A stretch of 44,777 bases of DNA, from NCBI GenBank assembly GCA_020634315.1, contig JACKBV010000034.1:1-44777 (forward strand). Reading direction: 5' to 3'. A program made the position numbers and the translations under genes. The notes beneath the pieces are model-generated. The model worked only from the letters and a program-made list of their open reading frames with translations, did not search any database and had not been told where the DNA came from. Below, piece after piece: positions 8,422-16,374 of this stretch (positions within the stretch are counted from its first letter, which is position 1; the number at the start of each line of letters is the position of its first letter). Source of the DNA: Ardenticatenaceae bacterium (GTDB lineage Bacteria > Chloroflexota > Anaerolineae > Promineifilales > Promineifilaceae).

Positions 8422-9111
8422 TTATGTGTCGTGGGATTGTGGGGGCGGTGGGGGTGATTGATAGGAAACGGCCGTTTCGCGAATCTTATCTGCCAACTTT
8501 TGTAAATCGGCAGCAAATTGGGCGTCGCGATCTTGGGGTTCATGGTGAAAGAGATCATGAATTTTGTCGGGCAGTTGCTCCATGTTGTCATGGGTAGCAA
8601 TGCCGTGCTTGTCCAATGTTTGCCGGAAGGATTGCATTTGCGTGTGGGCTGCTTCCAGACCCGCTTCACTGTCAGCAGTGACATTTTCTAGAAAGGATTT
8701 AATGCCGTTGAAGAGTGTGTCGAGTTTTTCTTTGATTTGTTCTGGGTTTTGTTCCAGTTCGGTTGGGGTGAAACCTAAGAGGTCGTGGGCGAGGGAACGG
8801 CCGTTTACAGGATTTTCAGCCTCCGACTCTGGTGTGCTAGTTTCTGGCGGGGCTGCCTGGCTGAGCGCCAGCAAATTGCGCAAGGCCGCTTGGGTTTGCG
8901 CAAGCCCTTTGCGGAGTTGGTCTTCGATGATGGCTTCGGCTTCTTCGCGGGTGATTTGGTAGGGGGAAACGGCCGTTTCCCGTACCCAAATAGATTCCCC
9001 CTTATCCGAAAACAACTGTAAATTTCCGGGCAACCAATGATGGTTGGTAGGTAATAGAAAATAGTTAGTTCGATCCGAATTTGTCCAGATAAATTCCATA
9101 TCTACTATCAT
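8422..9111 (-). CDS. Unknown protein in the cargo region
   Basis: About 229 residues; I do not recognise a family. The N-terminal 60 residues look like a beta-rich segment (FIWTNSDRTNYFLLP, LQLFSDKGESIWVRETAV). Most of the rest is predicted helical and acidic, with EEAEAIIEDQLRKGLAQTQAALRNLLALSQ and LEAAHTQMQSFRQTLDKHG. The C-terminus is Pro-rich. The start is uncertain. The open frame reaches a TTG at 9153 that would overlap the end of the upstream gene by 11 bases; I prefer ATG 9111 or ATG 9099, though neither has a good ribosome binding site. It sits between two cargo-associated genes, so it might be a chaperone or adaptor for the next protein, only by position. Confidence 0.6.
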   Translation of the reverse strand: MIVDMEFIWTNSDRTNYFLLPTNHHWLPGNLQLFSDKGESIWVRETAVSPYQITREEAEAIIEDQLRKGLAQTQAALRNLLALSQAAPPETSTPESEAENPVNGRSLAHDLLGFTPTELEQNPEQIKEKLDTLFNGIKSFLENVTADSEAGLEAAHTQMQSFRQTLDKHGIATHDNMEQLPDKIHDLFHHEPQDRDAQFAADLQKLADKIRETAVSYQSPPPPPQSHDT

Positions 9112-9142
9112 CACTTCAATATATGGTGGAAACAAGGTGTCT

Positions 9143-10444
9143 TCAAGAGGCAAAAGCCTGGCCCATATCCCTGGCTTTTATCTCATTATTAGTCGGCAAG
9201 CGGACACAATCAATATTGCTTAACATTTCTGAATATGAACGGAAGATAGTTGTTATATATCCGGATGATGGGTTGCGAATATCTTCTCGATTGTATTCAT
9301 AAACTTGATAATCATTGGGTGTGGCAATGTTAATCGCCAAGCGAGATAAATTTTGGGGAGATTCCCCAATGACAAGAAAGGTATTATTACCCTCGGCAAC
9401 AAGGTCTTCTTCAATTGCAAAGTTATTCAATTCATACCAATAACTATCACCAATCTGATCACCCACCCAATCCCGAAATTTCACTTGAATCTTTTGATCA
9501 GGTAGTGCAAATGCTAACACGGCGCGAATAGATATAAACCAAGATGGAGCAGATATTTGTAACAAACTTTCTAGTTCTTCCCATAAATCGTGGGTTTCAT
9601 AATAAAACGGTAAACCAGGAAAGTTGGTAACAAATTGTAGAAGATCTTGTTGAATATGATGGGCAAGAGAAGAATTCTGTATCCAGGATATTGCTTGATC
9701 TTGATCTCCAATAATGTGACCTGAATTAAGCCGGAATAGCCGCTCTTGGTTGTTTCTTTCATTGTCATCTAACACGTTAAATAATGTAGAAAGAGTAGGA
9801 ACTGAATGAGGAACAATAATGCTTGCCAGGAGGGCTTCTACAGCAAACTCAGAATCGAAAATAAAGTCACCTACAGCCTTTGTAAAAGTGGGTAATCCTG
9901 GTTTTACAATAACCCGTTGAACATCATCAATGCTAGAAAAACAAACCCTTATTCCAGATTCCCATATAGTCCTGGTAAATTCCCAGTCTTGTTGGCAGGG
10001 AATATGCAGCAATAGGCGTGACTTAGGCGAAAATGTTTGCAATTTTGCATAAAAATCAGGTGTTAAGGGATTGCCAAGAATAAGAGCGTTTTTTAGATTT
10101 GACAATCCAAATACTACAGATAAGTCCTCGACTGAAGTCAAATTAAATTGTACCGTCTCTAAATTTTTGCACTCTGCTAAAGCTGCAACAGAATCAATTG
10201 TAGATGCACAAATAGTAAGGTTTGTTAATTTTTCCAGGGCAATTAAATCTTCTAATCCCGCTAGCTCTGAAAAGTAAATCTCTAGAGTTTCTAAGTTGGG
10301 AAAATATTCAATATTTGCAAGACTTTTGAGGTGATAGGCGGTTAACGTTGTTATTGTTACTAATTCCTCTACCAAAAAAGGGTTTGTGTGTCCCAGAAAT
10401 TGTTCAAGGAAATTTCGTATGCCTGGATTAAGAATTTCTACCAT
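9143..10444 (-). CDS. Leucine-rich-repeat protein with possible SUKH-like C-terminus (candidate immunity protein)
   Basis: A 433-residue, AT-rich gene. Residues of about 35-150 form leucine-rich repeats (LKSLANIEYFPNLETLEI, LEDLIALEKLTNLTI, VAALAECKNLETVQF). The C-terminal part contains NTFLVIGESPQNLSRLAINIATPNDYQVYEYNR, with strand spacing resembling the end of SMI1/KNR4 (SUKH) domains, a superfamily rich in toxin-immunity proteins. That match is suggestive only. The ATG directly abuts the stop of the 1,674-residue DUF4157 gene (TAA immediately followed by ATG), so translation is tightly coupled. This placement, together with its unusual base composition and lack of ACGGCCGT octamers, fits an immunity or partner gene for the toxin-like tip of the giant protein. 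Confidence 0.65.
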   Translation of the reverse strand: MVEILNPGIRNFLEQFLGHTNPFLVEELVTITTLTAYHLKSLANIEYFPNLETLEIYFSELAGLEDLIALEKLTNLTICASTIDSVAALAECKNLETVQFNLTSVEDLSVVFGLSNLKNALILGNPLTPDFYAKLQTFSPKSRLLLHIPCQQDWEFTRTIWESGIRVCFSSIDDVQRVIVKPGLPTFTKAVGDFIFDSEFAVEALLASIIVPHSVPTLSTLFNVLDDNERNNQERLFRLNSGHIIGDQDQAISWIQNSSLAHHIQQDLLQFVTNFPGLPFYYETHDLWEELESLLQISAPSWFISIRAVLAFALPDQKIQVKFRDWVGDQIGDSYWYELNNFAIEEDLVAEGNNTFLVIGESPQNLSRLAINIATPNDYQVYEYNREDIRNPSSGYITTIFRSYSEMLSNIDCVRLPTNNEIKARDMGQAFAS

Positions 10445-13400
10445 TTATCCACTCAAAACCTCTTGTTTGATACGCATCAATTCGACTCTCATATCTATAT
10501 AGTTTTTCTGGTGTTTTGCAGCAAAAGCAGCGGTATTGCTTATCGGGTCACCTTGATAATAAATGAGAGGGAATATGTCCAGGTCTAAGCCCCCACCATC
10601 CCATATCCACTGTTCAATTGTAGTAATTAACTGGTCAAAATAACTCTCTATCGTAGGTGATTTTTCAAAAACGGCACGCAAGGCTTTGTGAAAAGCGTCT
10701 TGAGGTTCATGTAAGCTACCTTTTTTATCTGTTTTAACTTTAGCCCCGAAATTAAGTGCGCCTACATGACCATTGGGGATGTAGTAAGAAGCCATTTCGC
10801 GTTTGCCGGTATCAGATGTCAGGCGAGGATACTCAATAATTTCCCATGAAAAACCTGGAGAGTTGGGTTTAAATATTACCCAAGATGTATCTACCCTCAA
10901 CTTGTGTTGTAAATCAACCCATTTAAGACCCTCGAAAAATTTATCAGGAGAGGAGGCACGATCAATGATTACATCTAAGTAATTGGTTGGGATCCATTCA
11001 TGTTTGCCTGGGTCTGCTGCACGGAATCGATCCTTGATCCATTCACGCGCCTCGCTGTTATTGGTATATAAATTATCAAACTGTTGGCGATCTATTCCAT
11101 ATACCTTTTTTCCCTTGGCCATATCTTTCATAAAAGCAACTATGCCAACAGAATAGACCGCCATTTTCAACTTGCCGACTTCATCCAAGTTATCAAAAAT
11201 CCACTTGAGATGCGGCACTAAATTTTTAAGTTTAGATTCAACATCTTTATCTAATGCTTCTGCTTGTACATCATTGCCGTTACTAATGGCTGTCACAACC
11301 GCTTTCGCTTCGTCATCTGTGCCCGGCTGTAATGCACGAGCCTGTGCCACATGCGTTTTACCCTCATCTGTCTTTTCAAGGTTTTTAACCTCTTTTATGT
11401 TTAAGAAAGAGGCTAGAGGTTTGGGGTCCGCACTGGCAATCATTACAACGGGTACGGCTCCAGTTGTGTCTATCCATAATGTATGGTTTTCGTTTCCTGC
11501 TTCAAATAATTGCCTTTCTCCTACTTCATTATCATCCAGGCTTGCCGTACTGGCATCAACTCCCGGTGTTGTTGTTTGTTCCTCTTCACCTAGCCCCAAC
11601 AACCCTTTCGTTTTATCAATGCCTGCGGCAACAAAGTTCTTTACCTTGTCGATGGCTTTCTTGATGAAGCCAGCGACCATCTGCACCGGTTTGGAGTTCA
11701 GCACTTTGTCTATGGCGCTGTCTACGGCATTGCGCACGGATTCGATGATTTCCTTGACTTTGCCACTGATGTTGCCCAAACCAAGTAGGGAGGAGAGGAA
11801 GCTGATGGCAACAGGAATGAATTTTGCCAGGGATTGCTCGATGAAGTTGGCGGCGGCGCTGATGTTGCCGGAGGCGATAGCGGCTACCGAGTCTATGATG
11901 GCGTTGACCAGGGACATGATCTTGGAGCCGTTTTCGATGAAGAACATGACAACGTCGTAGATCATCTTGCACGCTTTAATGAAAGCGCCCGCAGGATTGA
12001 AGAGGCTGATGAGCCAGGTGATGCCTGCTTTGATGACACGTTCGGCAATGAATTCTTCGATCTTGCCCATGACCATATCTTTGAGCGTGCTGAGGTGCCC
12101 CTGGATGATCTCCCAAAGCTGCCCAAAGTCGCCATTCTTGATGACGTCGAAGATTTTGACGACTTCCATCAGGGCATCGACGCCTTCTTGCCCGATAATC
12201 TGCGTGAGACCATATTTCGCCAGACCAACCAGCCCTTCTTCCTGATAAATCTGGACAAGCTGCATGATTTGGTCGTATAGGCCCATGACATCGAAGCCAA
12301 GGACTTTGGAGACCTTGCCCATGATTTGCTCGAAGGAGATGCCGAGGATTTGCAGCACCAGTTGGAAGATACCTTTTAGGTCAAAGGTTTCGGGGAGGGT
12401 GATGCCTGCTTCGGCGATGGATCCGGTGAGCCAGCTAATCAATCCTTTTTTGAGGTGGGTGCCGATGTTGTCTACAAATTGCCCAAAGCCCTGTTTGATT
12501 GCGCCAAGTAGATTGCCGAGGAAGCCGATGGGGTCTTTGATGATTTTCATGACGGCATCGGCAATGCGTGCAAGCACGTTGAGCAGCATGTTTTTCAGTT
12601 CGATGATGGTTTTGATGACGCCGCCGATGGCGTCGATGGCTTTGTCAACGAGGCCCTTGTTGGCGGCTTTCATTTCTTCGATGCGGGCGTCGATAGCTTG
12701 CAGGTTTTGCTGGTATTTTTGGGCCAGGGTGTCGATGAGCTGTGTTTGTTTGTCGTTGATTTGCTGCTCTAGCTCGTCGAATTTGCTCTGGATGGCCTGG
12801 GCGGCTTCTTGCCCGACGCTTTGCAGTTCTTGGGGCAAGCTGTCGACGTATTCCTGGATGCGTTGTTTGCCTTTGGCAACGGCCGCTTTTGCTTCTGTCA
12901 ATGTCGTGCTGATAAGGGCGGCGATGTTGTCGATGACAGCATCCATCTTGCCGATGTACAGGTCGCGCCCCTCCGCGTAAAAGGCGTTGACTTCAGAAGG
13001 CATTCCCAGCAGTTTGTCTTTTGCCCATTTCGCCCAACCCCAAAAACCGCCGTAGCGCTCTTCTTTGTAGGCTTCCATGCGTGCATCAACGTAGCTTTCG
13101 AAGGCTTCTTCCGCTTCGGCTGCGCCTGCATCGAAGATGGACATGACTTCGGTGTCGAGGTTGGCAAGGATGCCTTCGACTTCCGTTTGTGTTTCGGCGT
13201 AGATGGTGTTGATGTGCGCGGCGACTTCGGCGCGTTTTTGCTCATCGGCTGATTTGGTTTGTACTTGCTGATCGTCGGCCTGAGTGAGCAGGTTGCTGCG
13301 GTCGGAATGCATTCCCTGCATGGTGCTTTGCGCGGTGGCAACGGCTTCTTGTTCGGCGCTGCCGATTACGGCCGTTTCCTCTTGACGATACGTGCCCGGC

Positions 13401-15469
13401 GCTTCTTTCGCCGATTGCTGTGCCCCTTCTTTCGCTTCCAGCGCGGCGTTAAATTCTGGCTCGTTGGCGTTGGTGAGCTGTTCTTCGCTAATGTCGGCGT
13501 CAGCCATTTGCTGGTCGATGGATTGACCGCCTGTTTGCAAGGGGGCTTCGACTTCACCCTCGCCGCGCGGTTTGGGAACGGCCGTTTCCGCGCCAATATC
13601 CGACGGCGGCGCACCGGCATCCGTGGTTGTCAGCGGTTCCGTTGGTTTCGGCTCGACACTGCCCGTATCTGGAGCCGCTTCACGAGCGGTGTCCAATGGC
13701 TGCTGCGATGTCTCTTGCTCTTGAGTGACAGTGCCCTGAATCTGGTTTTTGATTGCGCCAGCTTTATCACCTTCCTTAAATTCATCCGCTTCTTCCACCG
13801 ACTTTGGTGTCAGAGCGGCAATGCGCTCCATCAGTGCGCTTTTGAAGGCGGCGGCGTCAAATTCAGGGGTTTCGGCCGCTTCCATGTCGCCAACCTGCCC
13901 GGCCTGAGCCTTGCCTTCGATTTCGCTGGCGGGCGATTCCGCTGCTAACTGCGCTTCATCGGCTTCACCTTGGGCCTCAGCGTGTTGTTGTTCCGTTTTG
14001 CCGACGCTTTGTGCGCCCCTGGTCGCCGTTTGGTAGCCAGGGTCTTGTTCTGGCGCATCGGGCGCTTTGTCGGGTGGGTTTTGTGCCTGGTCAAAGGCTT
14101 GCTGCACGGCAGCCTGAGCAGCGGCCGTTGCCCCTTCCAATCCGGCGCCTGTGCCCGCGCTGGCACCATCTAGACCGGGTGCCGCCATTGGGCCGCTGCC
14201 ATTGGCACCAGGGCCGGCCGCGCCATGTCCTTGTTGCGCCGCTGCGGCAACTTGCTGCTGCGTTTGCTGTACCGCCGCCGCATCGGCATCTTTCTTGGCT
14301 TTTCTCGTTTCCTTCTGTGTTTTTTGGGTTTGCTCGACCGTTTTTTGCTTGGCGTCAGATACTTTGCCGGTTGCCAGCGATTGCGCAACCTCTTTCTTGG
14401 GTGCTTCCGCTTGTACCTTTTCGCTTTTGGCCTGTTCTTTCGACTTGGTTTTGTCGCTTTCCCCTTTCGATTTGGCTGTGCTGGCGCGAGCCTGGGCGGC
14501 GGCGGCGGCCGCTAAAGCTGCTGCTTTTTCGGCAGGGGTTGGTGTGTCATCTTCTGCGGCCCCTTCTTCTTGTCGTTGGATTCGTTTGCCCTGGAGAAGC
14601 TCTTCATCTTCCTGGCGCTGCACGGGTTGTTGTGGCTGCGATGCCCCTTGTTGCACAACATGGGTCAGTTCGTGTGCCAATAATTCTTGTCCGGTATGGC
14701 TGCCGGGGTTGTATTCGCCCTGGCGGAAGAAAATGTCGGAGCCGGTGGTGAATGCGCGGGCGCTGAGGGATTGGTTGAGGGTATCAGCCTGGCCTCCGGT
14801 ATGCACACGCACGCTGCCAAAGTCGGTGCCAAAGGCGTTTTCCATGGGCGCACGCACGGTATCGGCTAAGGGCTGCCCGCCGCCGCGTGCGCTTTGGATG
14901 TTGGCTTCGATGTCGGGTGTGACGCTGCCGCCATCTGGCGCGACAATGCCCGCTTGCGCCTGCACTATGTCTTGTGGCTGCATCTGTACGGGTTCTTCTT
15001 CGTCTGTTTGCTGGCGCTGAAGGGAAACGGCCGTATTCGATTGCCCGTTCTTGTCATCCGGTGGTGGCGTAGTGGTGTACAAACGCTGCACAACTTGCTG
15101 CGCAACCTGGTCGGCCTCGCGTTCATACGGGTCATCGACGGGGCCGACGGTGAGTTTCGGCTGGATGGTGGCGCGGGTGAGGATGGATTGCAGCGAGGCG
15201 GCCGGGGTATGGGAAACGGCCGTTGCGCCATTGTCTGCGCTGGCGGCATGATTGCCTAACTGCCCGACCGCTTGATTGCCCACAGTCCGCTGCAAGCGGG
15301 TGGCATCGGCCGGCGAAACAGAATGAGGCTCTAATTCCGCCCGTTGCAGCAGCAAGTCTAGCGGTTCTTGCAGGGGGGCAAGTTCTAGCCCTTGTGCTGC
15401 CGGTGTTGCAGCTTGTTGTACCGGTTTATGCGATTTTTGTGCTTCGTTTGTTTGCTGTTGTTTCGACAA
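10445..15469 (-). CDS. Giant DUF4157 protein of the eCIS (toxin or tape-measure-like)
   Basis: This 1,674-residue protein starts at TTG 15469, eight bases after AAGGA. Residues 38-71 carry the shared motif (LLLQRAELEPHSVSPADATR, GNQAVGQL); 102-126 carry IQPKLTVGPVDDPYEREAD; and about 185-275 form DUF4157 with the zinc motif HELTH at 266-270. An Ala/Gln/Glu-rich coiled-coil region follows to about 900. Roughly 935-1290 is a chain of hydrophobic and amphipathic helices (IKTIIELKNMLLNVLARIAD, ITWLISLFNPAGAFIKA) like a tape measure or a pore-forming translocation region. The last 380 residues form a distinct, AT-richer tip without a recognised domain. DUF4157 proteins are known eCIS-associated toxins or cargo. 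It is followed with no gap by the LRR gene. It could be a polymorphic toxin, the tape measure, or both. Confidence 0.82.
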   Translation of the reverse strand: MSKQQQTNEAQKSHKPVQQAATPAAQGLELAPLQEPLDLLLQRAELEPHSVSPADATRLQRTVGNQAVGQLGNHAASADNGATAVSHTPAASLQSILTRATIQPKLTVGPVDDPYEREADQVAQQVVQRLYTTTPPPDDKNGQSNTAVSLQRQQTDEEEPVQMQPQDIVQAQAGIVAPDGGSVTPDIEANIQSARGGGQPLADTVRAPMENAFGTDFGSVRVHTGGQADTLNQSLSARAFTTGSDIFFRQGEYNPGSHTGQELLAHELTHVVQQGASQPQQPVQRQEDEELLQGKRIQRQEEGAAEDDTPTPAEKAAALAAAAAAQARASTAKSKGESDKTKSKEQAKSEKVQAEAPKKEVAQSLATGKVSDAKQKTVEQTQKTQKETRKAKKDADAAAVQQTQQQVAAAAQQGHGAAGPGANGSGPMAAPGLDGASAGTGAGLEGATAAAQAAVQQAFDQAQNPPDKAPDAPEQDPGYQTATRGAQSVGKTEQQHAEAQGEADEAQLAAESPASEIEGKAQAGQVGDMEAAETPEFDAAAFKSALMERIAALTPKSVEEADEFKEGDKAGAIKNQIQGTVTQEQETSQQPLDTAREAAPDTGSVEPKPTEPLTTTDAGAPPSDIGAETAVPKPRGEGEVEAPLQTGGQSIDQQMADADISEEQLTNANEPEFNAALEAKEGAQQSAKEAPGTYRQEETAVIGSAEQEAVATAQSTMQGMHSDRSNLLTQADDQQVQTKSADEQKRAEVAAHINTIYAETQTEVEGILANLDTEVMSIFDAGAAEAEEAFESYVDARMEAYKEERYGGFWGWAKWAKDKLLGMPSEVNAFYAEGRDLYIGKMDAVIDNIAALISTTLTEAKAAVAKGKQRIQEYVDSLPQELQSVGQEAAQAIQSKFDELEQQINDKQTQLIDTLAQKYQQNLQAIDARIEEMKAANKGLVDKAIDAIGGVIKTIIELKNMLLNVLARIADAVMKIIKDPIGFLGNLLGAIKQGFGQFVDNIGTHLKKGLISWLTGSIAEAGITLPETFDLKGIFQLVLQILGISFEQIMGKVSKVLGFDVMGLYDQIMQLVQIYQEEGLVGLAKYGLTQIIGQEGVDALMEVVKIFDVIKNGDFGQLWEIIQGHLSTLKDMVMGKIEEFIAERVIKAGITWLISLFNPAGAFIKACKMIYDVVMFFIENGSKIMSLVNAIIDSVAAIASGNISAAANFIEQSLAKFIPVAISFLSSLLGLGNISGKVKEIIESVRNAVDSAIDKVLNSKPVQMVAGFIKKAIDKVKNFVAAGIDKTKGLLGLGEEEQTTTPGVDASTASLDDNEVGERQLFEAGNENHTLWIDTTGAVPVVMIASADPKPLASFLNIKEVKNLEKTDEGKTHVAQARALQPGTDDEAKAVVTAISNGNDVQAEALDKDVESKLKNLVPHLKWIFDNLDEVGKLKMAVYSVGIVAFMKDMAKGKKVYGIDRQQFDNLYTNNSEAREWIKDRFRAADPGKHEWIPTNYLDVIIDRASSPDKFFEGLKWVDLQHKLRVDTSWVIFKPNSPGFSWEIIEYPRLTSDTGKREMASYYIPNGHVGALNFGAKVKTDKKGSLHEPQDAFHKALRAVFEKSPTIESYFDQLITTIEQWIWDGGGLDLDIFPLIYYQGDPISNTAAFAAKHQKNYIDMRVELMRIKQEVLSG

Positions 15470-15633
15470 CTGCTTTTTCCTTCACACAAAATTTTAGCTA
15501 CATTGAAAAAGGCATTTGTGCCAATATGCTTATTTCTTGCAGTAACTCGCAACAATACGTTGTTATGGCAAACCGGGCGGTTATGCTCTGCTGTCAACAG
15601 AGTGGGGAGGTGGGCTTGTGTCGCTTTGTCAGG
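15470..15633. other. Intergenic gap in the cargo operon
   Basis: At 164 bp this is the largest gap in the minus-strand cluster. It holds the AAGGA ribosome binding site for the TTG start of the giant DUF4157 gene and is more AT-rich than its surroundings. A separate promoter for the giant gene and its partner could lie here; I could not identify one with confidence. Confidence 0.4.
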
Positions 15634-16353
15634 CTACCATACAAATCCTTGTGGGCCGCTTGCGACGACCTGTTGCTGGTGTAACGGGATATAAGAACCG
15701 GGTTTATAGAAGTCGGTATGGCGGGTAATGGTTTGCATGCCTAACCCGCTGTATGTGTAAAAGGCGACGGTGATTTGCTGTGCATCTGTGTAGACGGCTG
15801 GCTGCCAATTTTCGGGTTCGGCCGTGTGCCATTGCCAGGCATTGGCTGAACCTGTTGGCCCCTGGTCGGGAGATGTGTAGGCGGTTTGCCCGTTAGCGTC
15901 CCACGGGGATGCGCCGAGCAGATGATCGGCTGCCCATTCACTGCCGTGCCCAAATGTGCCGACTTCGTTGATTTCGCGGGACAGGATGGACGCGCATAAA
16001 TATGACCAGGGAGTTTCATCGCCGGTGATGGCGGCCATGACGTTGTCTAACGCTTCTGGCGGTGCTGGCGGGTCATCGTCGGCTTGGGGATCGGGCGGTG
16101 GGAAAACGGCCGTTTCCGGCAAAGCCCAGACAACGGTGTTGCCATCGCGGTGGTAATAAAATTGATACGCACGCAGCGTATAGCCCGGTTTGAGGGCGAG
16201 TGGCGGAAAGACGGCAAGAAACGGCCGTAAATCCAACGTGCTCACACTCCACCCTTCTGGTAATTCCTCAGGAAATCGATCTGCCCACGCATCGGTCGCG
16301 CGATTGCGGAGCATATTGACGTCTTGTACAGGGAAAATGATTGCAGAGGCCAT
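15634..16353 (-). CDS. Unknown eCIS-linked protein
   Basis: A 239-residue protein starting MASAIIFPVQDVNMLRNRAT. I do not recognise a family. It is rich in Trp, Tyr and Pro, with no signal peptide or membrane segment, and has stretches such as WALPETAVFPPPDPQ, GDETPWSYLCASILSREINEVG and FGHGSEWAADHLLG. The C-terminus QQVVASGPQGFVW is hydrophobic. I choose ATG 16353, preceded by AAAGGA, over the ATG at 16371. The gene starts about 20 bases after the stop of the DUF4157 zincin and is part of the same transcription unit. It may be an accessory or structural protein; the sequence gives no activity. Confidence 0.65.
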   Translation of the reverse strand: MASAIIFPVQDVNMLRNRATDAWADRFPEELPEGWSVSTLDLRPFLAVFPPLALKPGYTLRAYQFYYHRDGNTVVWALPETAVFPPPDPQADDDPPAPPEALDNVMAAITGDETPWSYLCASILSREINEVGTFGHGSEWAADHLLGASPWDANGQTAYTSPDQGPTGSANAWQWHTAEPENWQPAVYTDAQQITVAFYTYSGLGMQTITRHTDFYKPGSYIPLHQQQVVASGPQGFVW

Positions 16354-16374
16354 CGTAAAGTCCTTTATCATCGG

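Noticed and set aside
11172..11960. Long plus-strand open frames opposite the giant DUF4157 gene (also near 12264-12980 and 14151-15020)
   Set aside because: They are antisense shadows of a gene with clear domains, and their protein sequences are low-complexity and Ser- or Cys-rich.
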